A stretch of 64,000 nt of DNA from Desmonostoc vinosum HA7617-LM4 (GTDB taxonomy: Bacteria > Cyanobacteriota > Cyanobacteriia > Cyanobacteriales > Nostocaceae), in the NCBI GenBank assembly GCA_019359515.1, contig JAHHHC010000001.1, forward strand, positions 1 through 64,000, in the 5' to 3' direction. Positions 23,809 to 32,891 of this stretch are shown one piece after another; position 1 is the first letter of the stretch, and each line of letters starts with the position of its first letter. Below the pieces are notes generated by a model that was not told where the DNA came from, searched no databases, and saw only the letters and a program-made list of their open reading frames with translations. The position numbers and the translations under genes are program-made.

Positions 23809-25275
23809 TCAATTTTCTGAAATTGCCTGACTTAATCGCCGCACTCCTGCTTGAATTTGCTGCTCGTTGAGGTCAGCATAACCTAAGATAAATTCGCTAC
23901 TAGGGCTATCTTTTAAATAGTTGGAATGAGCAGCAGCAAACCCCACGCCAACCTCAACCGCGCGTTGGATGATTTCTCCATCACTGAGGTTTGTATGTAT
24001 TTTAATCATCAAATGCATTCCCGCATTTTCCCCGATAATTTGCACTTTTTCACCAAAATAGGCAAATAAAGACTCCACTAGAGTTTGCCGTCGTTGGTCA
24101 TAGAGCGATCGCATCCGTCGGATATGACGTTCCAAATGTCCTTCGGTAATAAAATCTGTCAGGGCGTACTGTTCTAATAAACTCGATTGACGATCTGCCA
24201 GCCATTTGGCGCGGGTAAATACGTCTACCAAATTATCTGGCAATACTAAATAACCCAAACGCAGAGCCGGGAAGAATACTTTGGAGAATGTACCCACATA
24301 AATCACTGAATTGCCTTGATCTAATCCTTGCAACGCCGGGATGGGACGCTCACCATAACGATATTCACTATCGTAGTCATCTTCAATAATCATCGCTCCT
24401 GAATTCTGCGCCCAAGCTAGCAGTTCTAATCTTCTGGGCAGAGATAGCAGCGCCCCTGTGGGAAATTGGTGTGATGGAGTCACGTAGATAAGTTTAATGT
24501 TAGGAATTATACCCCTTGTCAAACTGCTGACCACCAAACCAAATTGATCCACACTCACAGGAAACAAACAAGCTCCTTGCGCTAAGAAAACCCGTCGCGC
24601 CCCTAAATAACCAGGATTTTCGACAGCTATCCAATCACCCTGATCAATCAGTAGACGCGTGATTAAATCCAGTCCTTGCTGCGAGCCGCCAACAATCACG
24701 ATTTGCTCTGCACTACATTGTACTGCCCTAGAACGAGCTAGATAATCAGCGATCGCCTCCCGTAGCGGTCGATATCCCATGGAACTATTGGTATAATCAA
24801 GCACGTCAAGATTAGCAAGACAATGGCGAGACAGCAATTTACGCCACAAGTTAATGGGAAATTGATCATATGCTGGTCTTCCGTAGCTAAAGTTAATTTG
24901 TGCTTCCAACTCTGGTAGACGTGAAAAGGCGCGGTCTGTCAAACTCTGACCATAGGCTGATAAAGGTATGGATGAACTAGTTGCTGATGGTGTTGATGTA
25001 ATTGGTGCAACCCTTAACAAGTCATCAGGAAGTTGGTGAGCGACAAACGTCCCCGAACCTACAATTGTTTCTAGATAACCTTCACTGAACAGTTGGTCAT
25101 AACTTTGAATGACAGTGGCGCGAGAGATACCAAGAGATTGAGAAAGCGATCGCGTCGAAGGAAGCCGCTGTCCTGGCGCTAATCTTCCCGATAAAATCGC
25201 TCGCCGCAATTCTTCATAAACTTGGCGATGCAGTGGTAAGGACGCTTGCGGGTCAATGGTGATCACAAAATCCAT
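23809..25275 (-). CDS. MocR/PdxR-type regulator (GntR HTH plus aminotransferase domain)
   Basis: From MDFVITIDPQASLPLHRQVY the first 75 residues are a GntR winged helix (AILSGRLAPGQRLPSTRSLS; GISRATVIQSYDQL). The rest (about 110-485) is a class I aminotransferase fold with the PLP-binding Lys in YVGTFSKVFFPALRLGY. MocR proteins sense PLP or pyridoxal derivatives, and PdxR members control vitamin B6 genes. The frame extends 43 codons further up to 25404, but homology begins at Met 25275. The divergent neighbour is a PNPOx-like flavoprotein, which fits B6-linked regulation through the shared 186-base gap. Confidence 0.92.
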   Translation of the reverse strand: MDFVITIDPQASLPLHRQVYEELRRAILSGRLAPGQRLPSTRSLSQSLGISRATVIQSYDQLFSEGYLETIVGSGTFVAHQLPDDLLRVAPITSTPSATSSSIPLSAYGQSLTDRAFSRLPELEAQINFSYGRPAYDQFPINLWRKLLSRHCLANLDVLDYTNSSMGYRPLREAIADYLARSRAVQCSAEQIVIVGGSQQGLDLITRLLIDQGDWIAVENPGYLGARRVFLAQGACLFPVSVDQFGLVVSSLTRGIIPNIKLIYVTPSHQFPTGALLSLPRRLELLAWAQNSGAMIIEDDYDSEYRYGERPIPALQGLDQGNSVIYVGTFSKVFFPALRLGYLVLPDNLVDVFTRAKWLADRQSSLLEQYALTDFITEGHLERHIRRMRSLYDQRRQTLVESLFAYFGEKVQIIGENAGMHLMIKIHTNLSDGEIIQRAVEVGVGFAAAHSNYLKDSPSSEFILGYADLNEQQIQAGVRRLSQAISEN

Positions 25276-25461
25276 TACGGGTAGGGAATGGGGAATAGTG
25301 GTAAAACTTGTCTTTACCAATGCAATCACAAGAGTATCAACTTCTATCCCCGTTAGGGTAATTAAACCTAAAGTGGACTGGTATTTTAGTGCAAAATTGG
25401 CCATTGCATCATTCCACTTTGATTATTACTCTAGCGATGTAGGGTTAAAAATTTCCGACTC
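25276..25461. promoter_or_regulatory. Shared divergent promoter region of the MocR and PNPOx-like genes
   Basis: MocR regulators usually control a divergent gene from the shared intergenic region. This gap separates the preferred MocR start from the flavoprotein start. No operator repeat could be fixed by eye, so the assignment rests on arrangement. Confidence 0.4.
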
Positions 25462-26151
25462 ATGCATCAACAGGAACAAAAAATAACCGCATTTCCCCCT
25501 AGCCAAAAAACGACTATTAAGCGAATACCTCAGCGGGGAAGTTATCAGAGTGACACGATATATGACATTTTGGATGAAGGATTAGTTTGTCATGTAGGCT
25601 TTGTGTTTGATGGACAACCTTTTGTCATCCCCACAGCCTATGGTCGAGTTGATGATATTTTATACATTCACGGTTCGCCAGCCAGTCGAATGCTAAAATC
25701 GCTCCAGCAAGGAATTAATGTCTGTATCACAGTGACTTTACTTGATGGTTTAGTACTGGCGCGATCGGCGTTTCACCACTCGATGAACTATCGCTCTGTA
25801 GTAATATTTGGGACAGCAACACTCGTACAAAATACTGTAGAGAAGTTAGCTGCCTTGAAAGCATTTACAGAACATGTGATTGCTGGACGTTGGCAAGAAG
25901 TGCGATCGCCTAATCAAAATGAATTAGCAGGCACTATAGTATTATCTTTACCAATAGTAGAAGCCTCAGCGAAGGTTCGCACGGGTGGGCCTCTTGATGC
26001 TGAAGCCGATTATCAATTACCTGTGTGGGCTGGAGAAATTCCCTTAAAGCTCAGCGCTACTACACCTATACCCGATTCACGATTGGATACAGAAATTGCA
26101 CTTCCCGCTTATGTCAGTCACTACAAGCGATCGGCATTTATGTCTTGCTAG
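25462..26151 (+). CDS. Pyridoxamine 5'-phosphate oxidase-related flavoprotein (NimA-like)
   Basis: The 229-residue protein has the FMN-binding split-barrel pattern: the opening KRIPQRGSYQSDTIYDILDE, then HVGFVFDGQPFVIPTAYGRV, YIHGSPASRML and SMNYRSVVIFGTA. This subgroup (pyridoxamine 5'-phosphate oxidase-like, also near NimA) is often divergent from a MocR regulator. The exact substrate is not known; FMN- or haem-dependent detoxification and B6 chemistry are options. A second family member lies 148 bases downstream on the same strand. Confidence 0.87.
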   Translation: MHQQEQKITAFPPSQKTTIKRIPQRGSYQSDTIYDILDEGLVCHVGFVFDGQPFVIPTAYGRVDDILYIHGSPASRMLKSLQQGINVCITVTLLDGLVLARSAFHHSMNYRSVVIFGTATLVQNTVEKLAALKAFTEHVIAGRWQEVRSPNQNELAGTIVLSLPIVEASAKVRTGGPLDAEADYQLPVWAGEIPLKLSATTPIPDSRLDTEIALPAYVSHYKRSAFMSC

Positions 26152-26299
26152 ATAGTCACAGAAGCAATAGGCTAAGGAGATGGGAAATGGGAAATCTGCC
26201 AACATCAAAACAGTAAAGCCCACAACGAGGAGATAAAAATATCTCTTCCCCACTCCCCACTCCCCACTCCCTACTCCCCATTTTCTAGCTAGACAGTCT

Positions 26300-26854
26300 A
26301 TGGCTAAACTTTTTGACTGTATTACAGAGGAACTGCAAAAATTTATCACTACCCAACACCTTTTCTTCGTGGCTACTGCACCCTTAAGTTCCACGGGACA
26401 CATTAACTTATCTCCCAAAGGTCTAGACTGCTTTCGTATTCTTTCTTCCCATCGAGTCGCTTACCTAGATCTCACAGGTAGTGGAAACGAAGCATCAGCC
26501 CATCTGCAAGAAAATGGGCGAATTACCTTTTTATTCTGTGCCTTTGCAGAACCGCCGTCTATTCTACGTCTCTACGGTCAAGGCTACACGGTTTTACCTA
26601 ATTCTGCTAATTGGAACTCCCTGCACTCACTGTTTCCCCAGATTCCTGGCACGCGTCAAATTATCGTCGCTGATATTGAGCGAGTACAAACATCCTGTGG
26701 TTTAGGTGTGCCACTTTATGAATATCAAGGTCAACGACAAACTTTAGTCAACTGGGCAAGTAAAAAAGGAGAGCAGGGAGTTAGAGATTATCAACAACAG
26801 AAAAATCTTGTCAGCATTGATGGTTTACCAACTCCGCTGAGTCAGTTGCCTTAA
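26300..26854 (+). CDS. Pyridoxamine 5'-phosphate oxidase family protein
   Basis: The 184-residue protein starts MAKLFDCITEELQKFITTQH and has the split-barrel sequence FFVATAPLSSTGHINLSPKG, then AYLDLTGSGNEASAHLQENG and ITFLFCAFAEPPSILRLYGQ. This is a distinct subgroup from the preceding gene, and the pair may form one unit under the MocR regulator, although a repeat (CCCCACTCCCCACTCC) lies between them. Its stop codon overlaps by four bases the stop of the convergent small-peptide gene. Confidence 0.85.
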   Translation: MAKLFDCITEELQKFITTQHLFFVATAPLSSTGHINLSPKGLDCFRILSSHRVAYLDLTGSGNEASAHLQENGRITFLFCAFAEPPSILRLYGQGYTVLPNSANWNSLHSLFPQIPGTRQIIVADIERVQTSCGLGVPLYEYQGQRQTLVNWASKKGEQGVRDYQQQKNLVSIDGLPTPLSQLP

Positions 26855-27060
26855 GCGTACCTGCAATAGAAGTTATAAACATCTTTGCTATTTGTTTGAC
26901 CTTTTCTTACCCAGGTAACTGTCCAATCCCGTGTACCTGTGGCAGGAGGAGTATCGAAACAATTGTATGAAGCCTGATCCCACTTGACTGCAAAGCCTCC
27001 TGAAATAGCTTCAGTTTGACTAGTAGAAAGTTCCTCAAAACAGGAAAGATGAGTAATCAT
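26851..27060 (-). CDS. Double-glycine-leader small peptide A (bacteriocin-type precursor)
   Basis: The 69-residue product has a 22-residue leader ending in LSTSQTEAISGG, the ELxxxQxExIxGG form used by C39-peptidase ABC transporters. The 47-residue core is aromatic-rich with two Cys (YNCFDTPP and NFYCRYA). The start at 27060 is supported by a perfect AAGGAG site. A longer frame from 27108 lacks this support. No peptidase-containing transporter or modifying enzyme is nearby, so export would rely on genes elsewhere. Processing and function are inferred only from the leader. Confidence 0.7.
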   Translation of the reverse strand: MITHLSCFEELSTSQTEAISGGFAVKWDQASYNCFDTPPATGTRDWTVTWVRKGQTNSKDVYNFYCRYA

Positions 27061-27293
27061 ATTGAACACTCCTTTGTCAAGAACAAAACTATGTTCTAAA
27101 TAAGACAAAAATGAAAGGGTTTAGGGTGTCGAGTGCAGGGAAAAAGTATAACGCGCATTGATTTGTTTGGAGCTTGATTTGAAATCTCATTCTTTCTCTT
27201 GCATCCCCGCACCCTTACACCCTCACACCCAAGAGATCGTAAAAATTACCAACCTCTAGTTTCTAGTCACTTTTTCATTACTGGCTTACTGGC

Positions 27294-27473
27294 TTAGTAG
27301 TCACGTTTATAACACTTGTAGCAGTAATCACAGTAGTATCTATACTTTTTGTCGTCTTTCCATTTGTCGTCATCTTTCCATTTCTCGTCTTTCCATTGAC
27401 CGCCAGATAACAGTTGCTGTTCTTCCACGGATAACTCTAGAAGCAAATCAGAAGCAAAGATTTGAACTGACAT
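27294..27473 (-). CDS. Double-glycine-leader small peptide B with Lys/Asp/Trp repeats
   Basis: The 59-residue product has a 25-residue leader, MSVQIFASDLLLELSVEEQQ then LLSGG. The 34-residue core starts with near-repeats of WKDEK/WKDDD/WKDDK and ends in a Tyr/Cys tail (YCDYCYKCYKRDY) with three Cys. An AGAGGT ribosome site precedes Met 27473, so the longer frame to 27545 is not needed. It lies 233 bases upstream of peptide A on the same strand but shares no core similarity with it. Possible roles include a secreted metal-binding or antimicrobial peptide. Confidence 0.65.
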   Translation of the reverse strand: MSVQIFASDLLLELSVEEQQLLSGGQWKDEKWKDDDKWKDDKKYRYYCDYCYKCYKRDY

Positions 27474-27945
27474 AATTGATACCTCTGTTTTTTCGATGAT
27501 TTTTTCCCGTAGTATCCTTAAAAAAGATTTATACCAATTCTTCAAAAGCTTCGCGTCGCTTGCTTAAGCGCAGGGGTACGAGGGACACACCAGACGCGAG
27601 GATTGATTTATTGCAAGATTATAGAGAATTGGTATTAGAGAGACTTCAACGTTGGATTTAGTTGGATTTAGCTGCTCTAGACTGTTGACACTTCATTAAG
27701 GGATTTCCAATAAATAAATTATCCTTGGGATATTTTTTTATTTGGAAGTCCCTAAGATGAACTTGCAGATGAGCAGTTTCTATTTCTAATAACGAAATTT
27801 CAATACAAAATATTCCAGATTTAACAACAAATTTTGGAATGTCATTACTCACAAAAACTAGGAGGTAGGGATATAAGGGTGTGGCGAGAGGAAAATCCTT
27901 CTCCTAAAGGAGACGCTGCGCGAACACTTTTGGATTTAGAACCGC
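27474..27945. other. Gap with a palindromic element
   Basis: The right of peptide B holds repeat-like DNA (27550-27600), the palindromic element at 27696-27756 and AT-rich sequence. Minus-strand frames in 27658-28102 show no protein pattern. Confidence 0.45.
27696..27756. repeat. Short palindromic element with TTAGGGACTTCC ends
   Basis: TTAAGGGATTTCCAATAAA on the left pairs with TTTATTTGGAAGTCCCTAAG on the right as an imperfect inverted repeat of about 19 bases. The spacer is only about 20 bases. One arm also occurs at 3236-3266. Confidence 0.6.
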
Positions 27946-28365
27946 TTATTTTTGAAAATATCGATATGTGGCTGCCAGAGGAATTGCAAAAAATACGATA
28001 AACACAGTGTTGAAGACAGCGTTTTGCCAAAACCCTGCTGATATAGACAACGAACTGTCCAAGATGAACCACACGAGTACTGATACTGTTATGGCGTACC
28101 ATGCTTCACGTTGCCTGCGATGAAATGGCCCTGCAAGAATAAAGAGCAAGGTAACACTCCAACCAACCATTACAGCACCAAGTACGCCATACAAAAATTT
28201 AATGTAGGAATATGCGATTTCATTAAAGGTGGTGTGTGCTTGCGAGGTTGAAAAGAACATCGCGTTAAAGAACAACTGCATGAAATCTGGTAAGAGAACT
28301 AAAATAATGCCGAATATAGTTACTCCGCAAGTCACTATGACTAACCAATACCACCATAAACTCAT
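27946..28365 (-). CDS. Four-helix membrane protein, unknown
   Basis: The 139-residue protein has four predicted membrane helices (about residues 5-30, 52-78, 88-108 and 112-134), with a short basic loop after the second (PFHRRQREAW). It is not recognised as a transporter or enzyme. The gene stands alone, with a 235-bp AT-rich gap to hisC on its 5' side. Confidence 0.65.
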   Translation of the reverse strand: MSLWWYWLVIVTCGVTIFGIILVLLPDFMQLFFNAMFFSTSQAHTTFNEIAYSYIKFLYGVLGAVMVGWSVTLLFILAGPFHRRQREAWYAITVSVLVWFILDSSLSISAGFWQNAVFNTVFIVFFAIPLAATYRYFQK

Positions 28366-28600
28366 GTGCTAAGTAAGTAAGTTTTGTTTCATCTCTATTG
28401 ATACTCTCGATTTATGTCTGATACTATTCGTGATGTCATATGTTTTGGATCTTTAGCCAGGATATTAACCTGGCTCTTTATTCTTCCTTATACAACAAAA
28501 AATAGCAGACAATATCTATCTCGAAGCATAAAACCTATGTATTCTTCATTTCTCGCGCTATTTTGCAGACATAACGATCGCTAAGGACGCAGTTTCAAGA

Positions 28601-29662
28601 TTATTGCTTTCCAGTTCCCAATAATTCAATCATCGCTTCTACTAAAGCATGATTTTGCTCATTGGTGCCCACAGTGATACGTAATTTATTATCAAGACCT
28701 GGTTGTTTAAAGTAACGTACTAAGATTCTCCGTTGTTTCAGCTTTTGGTAGAGATACTCGGCATTGTCTTGCGGAGGCTGTGCTAATAAGAAATTAGTTT
28801 GAGAACTCCAGATCCGAAAACCTAACTTTTGTAAGTCTTTTGCTAGCTGAGTTCGTGAAGCTTTAATCTTTGCTACACAAGCATTTTTATAAGCTTGGTC
28901 GGTAATAGTAGCTGCTCCAACTGCACAGGCGATCGCATCAATATTGTAACTATCTTTGACTTTAAATAATCCATCTAATAGTTTTGGATTTGCCACCCCA
29001 AATCCCAGCCGCAATCCTGCTAAGGAGTATCCCTTAGACAATGTACGGATCACAAAAACATTCGCGTGTTCTTTGACCAAATTTAAGGCATTTTCCTCAG
29101 CAAAATCTACATACGCTTCATCAATCACCAACACCCCAGATAATCGATTTGCAAGGTTTTGCAAGTCATTCATTGCTACTACATGCCCCGACGGACTATT
29201 AGGCGATGCAATAAATGTTACAGCCCCATTCGCAGCAATTAGTTTCTCCAAGGGTAGGCTGTAATCTTCTTTGTAGGGAATTTCGACAATCTCCGCTGCT
29301 TGCATCTGTGATAGTGTACGGTACAACACATAAGTAGGCATGGGGTAGACTACTTTTCGCCCAGGTTCCGCACAAGCTCGAATCACCAAATTCAATAATT
29401 CATCACTGCCGTTTCCCACGATTATCCAATCGCTAGGAACTCCTAAAACTTTACTTGTGGCTTGCCGAAATTCTTCCCCGTAAGGTTCTGGATAGCGCCG
29501 CAACCATTCGCCATCAATATTCCGCAGCACAGCCAGCGCTGCCGGAGAAGGAGGATAAGGATTTTCGTTACTGTTGAGTTTGATGATTTGTGTACCCCGT
29601 TTAGGCTGCTCACCGGGGACATAACTAGCCATCTCATCAACATTAGAGCGAAAGTAGGTCAT
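28601..29662 (-). CDS. hisC: Histidinol-phosphate aminotransferase
   Basis: HisC transfers an amino group from glutamate to imidazole-acetol phosphate in histidine synthesis, using PLP. The 353-residue protein shows KLNSNENPYPPSP, the nucleotide-like loop NGSDELL, VIDEAYVDF with the PLP-contacting Asp, and the PLP Lys in IRTLSKGYSLAGLRLG, followed by LRITVGTNEQN. The ATG at 29662 is preferred over a TTG two codons upstream. It sits 28 bases after moaD on the same strand, so the two may be co-transcribed. Confidence 0.95.
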   Translation of the reverse strand: MTYFRSNVDEMASYVPGEQPKRGTQIIKLNSNENPYPPSPAALAVLRNIDGEWLRRYPEPYGEEFRQATSKVLGVPSDWIIVGNGSDELLNLVIRACAEPGRKVVYPMPTYVLYRTLSQMQAAEIVEIPYKEDYSLPLEKLIAANGAVTFIASPNSPSGHVVAMNDLQNLANRLSGVLVIDEAYVDFAEENALNLVKEHANVFVIRTLSKGYSLAGLRLGFGVANPKLLDGLFKVKDSYNIDAIACAVGAATITDQAYKNACVAKIKASRTQLAKDLQKLGFRIWSSQTNFLLAQPPQDNAEYLYQKLKQRRILVRYFKQPGLDNKLRITVGTNEQNHALVEAMIELLGTGKQ

Positions 29663-29690
29663 GAGCAAAAACTTTAATACTTATTTCCAG

Positions 29691-29951
29691 CTAGCCACCG
29701 CTGACAGGTGGAATTAGGACTACTTCATCACCATCTTGTAAGAGGGTATCTGGTTCAACAAAGATGAGATTAATGCCAAATCGAGTCAAATTGCGCCATT
29801 GAGTGAGTTCGGGGTGTTTTGTGATGAGGCGATCGCACACTGCCCTCACTGGTGTACCATTGGGAAACTCCAATATCAACTCCGAAGCCCCAAAAGCTTC
29901 TTGATAAGCAGCGAATAGTTTGACCGTAATGGTGATTGCAGACTTAGCCAT
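29691..29951 (-). CDS. moaD: MoaD-type sulfur carrier (molybdopterin synthase small subunit)
   Basis: The 86-residue beta-grasp protein ends in the invariant diglycine (VVLIPPVSGG), which is adenylated and converted to a thiocarboxylate. The start ITITVKLFAAYQEAFGASEL and LLQDGDEVVLIPP fit MoaD better than ThiS. It would act with MoaE and MoeB in molybdenum cofactor synthesis; neither is nearby. Other ThiS/MoaD-family roles cannot be excluded. It lies directly upstream of hisC. Confidence 0.87.
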   Translation of the reverse strand: MAKSAITITVKLFAAYQEAFGASELILEFPNGTPVRAVCDRLITKHPELTQWRNLTRFGINLIFVEPDTLLQDGDEVVLIPPVSGG

Positions 29952-30160
29952 ACAACTTGCTTTGCTAGCACCAGCCAGTAGCTTGAAATACTGATAAGCA
30001 CCTAAAATTATTGAAGTTGATTAGACATCTTGCAAAAGTTCTCAATTCAGCAATCAGATAATTCTAACGCCTATTACTTGATTCCTGCTTCATCAGAAAT
30101 CAATTGAATTTTTTGCAAGATTTACATTATACAACTTTTAGAGTACAAATTACTATCCAA

Positions 30161-30380
30161 GGGGACTGGGGACTGGGGACTGGGGATTGGGGATTGGGGA
30201 TTGGGGACTGGGGACTGGGGATTGGGGATTGGGGACTGGGGATTGGGGATTGGGGATTGGGGATTGGGGACTGGGGACTGGGGATTGGGGATTGGGGATT
30301 GGGGACTGGGGATTGGGGATTGGGGACTGGGGATTGGGGACTGGGGACTGGGTATTGGGGACTGGGTATTGGGGACTGGG
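30161..30380. repeat. Long STRR array, G-rich on plus strand
   Basis: About 31 tandem heptamers GGGGACT or GGGGATT (a few GGGTATT) cover 220 bases. Four-G runs every seven bases with three-base loops are ideal for G-quadruplex formation on the plus strand. It is the longest array in the window. Confidence 0.92.
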
Positions 30381-30479
30381 CTTCTCCTGTCGGAGACGCT
30401 GCGCGAACGACTTCGCTCAGCCCACGGACGCCTGATGTGAAATATAAGAATCAATGCTACATCAAGGATTTTGCGCTTT

Positions 30480-30508
30480 GTAGAGACGCTTCAAAAGCGC
30501 GTCTCTAC
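30480..30508. repeat. GTAGAGACGC hairpin, family member
   Basis: The arms GTAGAGACGC and GCGTCTCTAC flank TTCAAAAGC. The arms match the palindrome at 391-418, with a different loop. Confidence 0.65.
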
Positions 30509-30620
30509 TACACCAAGAAACAGGGTTTCAGCCTCTAATTCACATTAAACGTCATGGGGAATTGTGAATTGTGAATTGTCATTTATTATTAATTATTCTC
30601 CGCGTCCCCGCGTCCCCGTG

Positions 30621-30729
30621 TCCCCAGTCCCCAATACCCAGTCCCCAATACCCAGTCCCCAATCCCCAGTCCCCAATCCCCAATCCCCAATCCCCAATCC
30701 CCAGTCCCCAGTCCCTACCCCCCAGTCCC
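30621..30729. repeat. STRR array, C-rich on plus strand
   Basis: About 15 heptamers of CCCCAGT/CCCCAAT type lie in opposite orientation to the array at 30161-30380. The right end extends into the 3' end of recN and provides its stop codon. Confidence 0.9.
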
Positions 30730-32469
30730 TAACCCCTTCCGGTGGTTAGCGGCTTGTAGTAACAGAGATTCCGCAAAAGCGATCGCCTCGGTTGCAGATT
30801 TGCCGCCAGCTAATTGTGCTAGCTCGTCTCGACGAGTGGTTAAATTGTCTAGAGTAGTAACTCGTACAACTGTGCGCTGTTCTGTGCTACCGTTGTTTGC
30901 TTTTTTACCTTTGCCTTGATTAATAGTTTGCTTATCCACACGAAAATGTCGGTCTGCCATTGCTGCTACTAAAGGTTGATGGGTAACGCATAATACTTGG
31001 TTACTTTCACTGAGATGATGTAGTTTTTCGGCGATCGCTTGGGCTACTCTGCCAGAGACGCCAACATCAATTTCATCAAATACCATTGTCCCGGCGGCAT
31101 CGGCTTGAGAAAAACAAGCTTTTAGTGCTAGCAAAAATCGGCTCATTTCTCCCCCAGAGGCAATTTCTGTGAGAGGCTGTAGTGGTTCGCCTGGGTTGGG
31201 ACTAAACATAAAAGTAATTTTGTCTGCTCCCGCTGCGTTGGGAGTAACAGGTAAAATTTCAACTTGAAACTTTACCTTTTCCATCGCTAGGGGCTTGAGT
31301 TCGGACAACAATCGTGACTCTAAGTTAGCCGCAGCTTTACGACGTAGTTGGGTTAACTTTTGACAAGCTTGGTTTAGCTGTTCCAGACATGCTTTTTCTT
31401 GCTGTTCCAGATTTTCAAGAGATTGTTCCGTGTCGTTGAGTTCAGCTAACTCTCCTTGGATACGCTGGTAGTAAGCGATCGCTTCTGTGAGTGTTGGCCC
31501 ATACTTTCGGCAAATTTGCTTTAATTCCCGAATTCGTTCTTCTACTTCCTCTAACCGTTGGGGATCGGCTTCTAAACCATCCCCATAAGCATTAATCTGT
31601 CTTCCTACTTCCACTACTACTGCTTGTGCATCCCTCACCAAATCCAACAGAGATTGTAATTGGGCATCATACTCTACCATGTCATTTAATGTGGCTTCGC
31701 TGTCTCCCAACAAATCTGCTGCGGCTGGGGTTTCATTGTCGTTTTGATACAAAGCCTGATAGATTTTGTAACTCATTTGTTGCAAATCGACTACATGATT
31801 CAGGCGTTCTCGTTCTTGGAGTAGTTGTTCTAATTCTTGAGGATCGCTAAGGTTGACAGTTGCCAATTCTTGGACTTGATAAGTAAGCAAGTCGAATTGT
31901 TGTAAGCGTTCCCGTTCCGAAGTCCGGCGTTTTTCCAATACAAGATGTGCTTGTTGATAAGCATTAAAAAAAGTGGCAACTTTTTGCCGTTGCTGCATCG
32001 GGGAGTCACCGCCGTACAAATCTAACCAATCCCTGACTTGGGCAGATTCCCCTACTTGCACAGTTTGACCTTGAGCAGTAATTTCCACAAGGCGATCGCG
32101 CAGTCCTGACATTATTTGCCGATTTACCAATACACCATTGACTCGCGATCGGCTACGAATATTACTCCCAGTAGTTGTAATTTCTCGGCCAACTACTATG
32201 GAACTCTCATCTAATAAATCTATTTCTTGTTCGCTCAACCAAGCCATTAAGGGAGGACTGACGGCGAAAGTAGCTTCTACCACAGACCGATTTGTCCCAG
32301 TCCGAATCACGCGACTAGAGACTTTGCCACCCAAAACAGCATCAATGGCATCTAGGATAATTGATTTTCCTGCGCCGGTTTCACCAGTCAATACATTCAG
32401 CCCTGTACCAAATTCGAGTTCCAGTTGGTCAATGAGGGCGAAATTTTCAATATGTAGGCTGAGCAACAT
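30715..32469 (-). CDS. recN: DNA repair protein RecN
   Basis: RecN is an SMC-like ATPase acting in double-strand-break repair. The 584-residue protein begins [20 protein letters not shown] and has Walker [16 protein letters not shown], a long central coiled coil (about 155-385), then the ABC signature [16 protein letters not shown], Walker [13 protein letters not shown] and the switch His in [10 protein letters not shown]. Met 32469 is chosen because family similarity begins there; the frame extends 12 codons more. The C-terminal residues after [10 protein letters not shown] (GLGTGG and stop) lie in STRR sequence. Confidence 0.96.
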   Translation of the reverse strand: MLLSLHIENFALIDQLELEFGTGLNVLTGETGAGKSIILDAIDAVLGGKVSSRVIRTGTNRSVVEATFAVSPPLMAWLSEQEIDLLDESSIVVGREITTTGSNIRSRSRVNGVLVNRQIMSGLRDRLVEITAQGQTVQVGESAQVRDWLDLYGGDSPMQQRQKVATFFNAYQQAHLVLEKRRTSERERLQQFDLLTYQVQELATVNLSDPQELEQLLQERERLNHVVDLQQMSYKIYQALYQNDNETPAAADLLGDSEATLNDMVEYDAQLQSLLDLVRDAQAVVVEVGRQINAYGDGLEADPQRLEEVEERIRELKQICRKYGPTLTEAIAYYQRIQGELAELNDTEQSLENLEQQEKACLEQLNQACQKLTQLRRKAAANLESRLLSELKPLAMEKVKFQVEILPVTPNAAGADKITFMFSPNPGEPLQPLTEIASGGEMSRFLLALKACFSQADAAGTMVFDEIDVGVSGRVAQAIAEKLHHLSESNQVLCVTHQPLVAAMADRHFRVDKQTINQGKGKKANNGSTEQRTVVRVTTLDNLTTRRDELAQLAGGKSATEAIAFAESLLLQAANHRKGLGTGG

Positions 32470-32891
32470 CAAATCAATCTCTCCGTGAGGACAGATGCCA
32501 TACACTTACAACTTATAGGATATTTAAGGATGATTCTTTAGCAATCATAAATACCTACTAATATTGAACTAGTGCGCCCATATAAGTGTAGCAGATGGGG
32601 GACTGGGTACTGGGGAAGACTGGGGAACGCGGGGACGCGGGGACGCGGTGAGACAGGGCTGCAGGAGGGTTTCCCTCCGCAGGCGACTGCGTTAGCGAGC
32701 TTGCGAGCGTCACCCGAAGGGGGACGCGGAGAATGATAAATGACAAATGACAATTCCCATTCCCGTGGGCTGAGCGAAGTCGTTCGCGCAGCGTCTCCGA
32801 CAGGAGAAGCCCAATTCCCAATTCCCAATTCCCAATTCCCCCAATATTGTTACAATACTTAACATGCTCATTCCGACCGGTGGCTTTCTTC
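32470..32891. other. Repeat-filled gap between divergent recN and the ABC1 kinase gene
   Basis: It contains GGGGACGCGGGGACGCGG-type repeats (32630-32650), a GC-rich repeat shared with about 7919-7983 (32655-32722), an inverted copy of 30381-30430 (32764-32815) and CCCAATTCCCAATTCC repeats (32810-32840). The promoters of both genes must lie within or beside these repeats. Confidence 0.6.

Larger units (their letters stand above)
29952..30714. other. 763-bp gap dominated by inverted STRR arrays
   Basis: No gene is present. The GGGGAYT array at 30161-30380 and the opposite-orientation array at 30621-30729 enclose a segment with a GC-rich repeat (30381-30430; inverted copy at 32764-32815) and a GTAGAGACGC hairpin (30480-30508). 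Long open frames on both strands of the arrays encode Gly-Asp-Trp or Pro-Gln-Ser repeats and are artefacts. Confidence 0.7.

Noticed and set aside
30161-30380. CRISPR-like appearance of the tandem array
   Set aside because: Units are 7 bases with no unique spacers, and no cas gene is present.
30104-30538. 144-codon frame encoding Gly-Asp-Trp-Gly-Leu repeats
   Set aside because: It is pure heptamer array in translation; all three frames and the other strand are open for the same reason.
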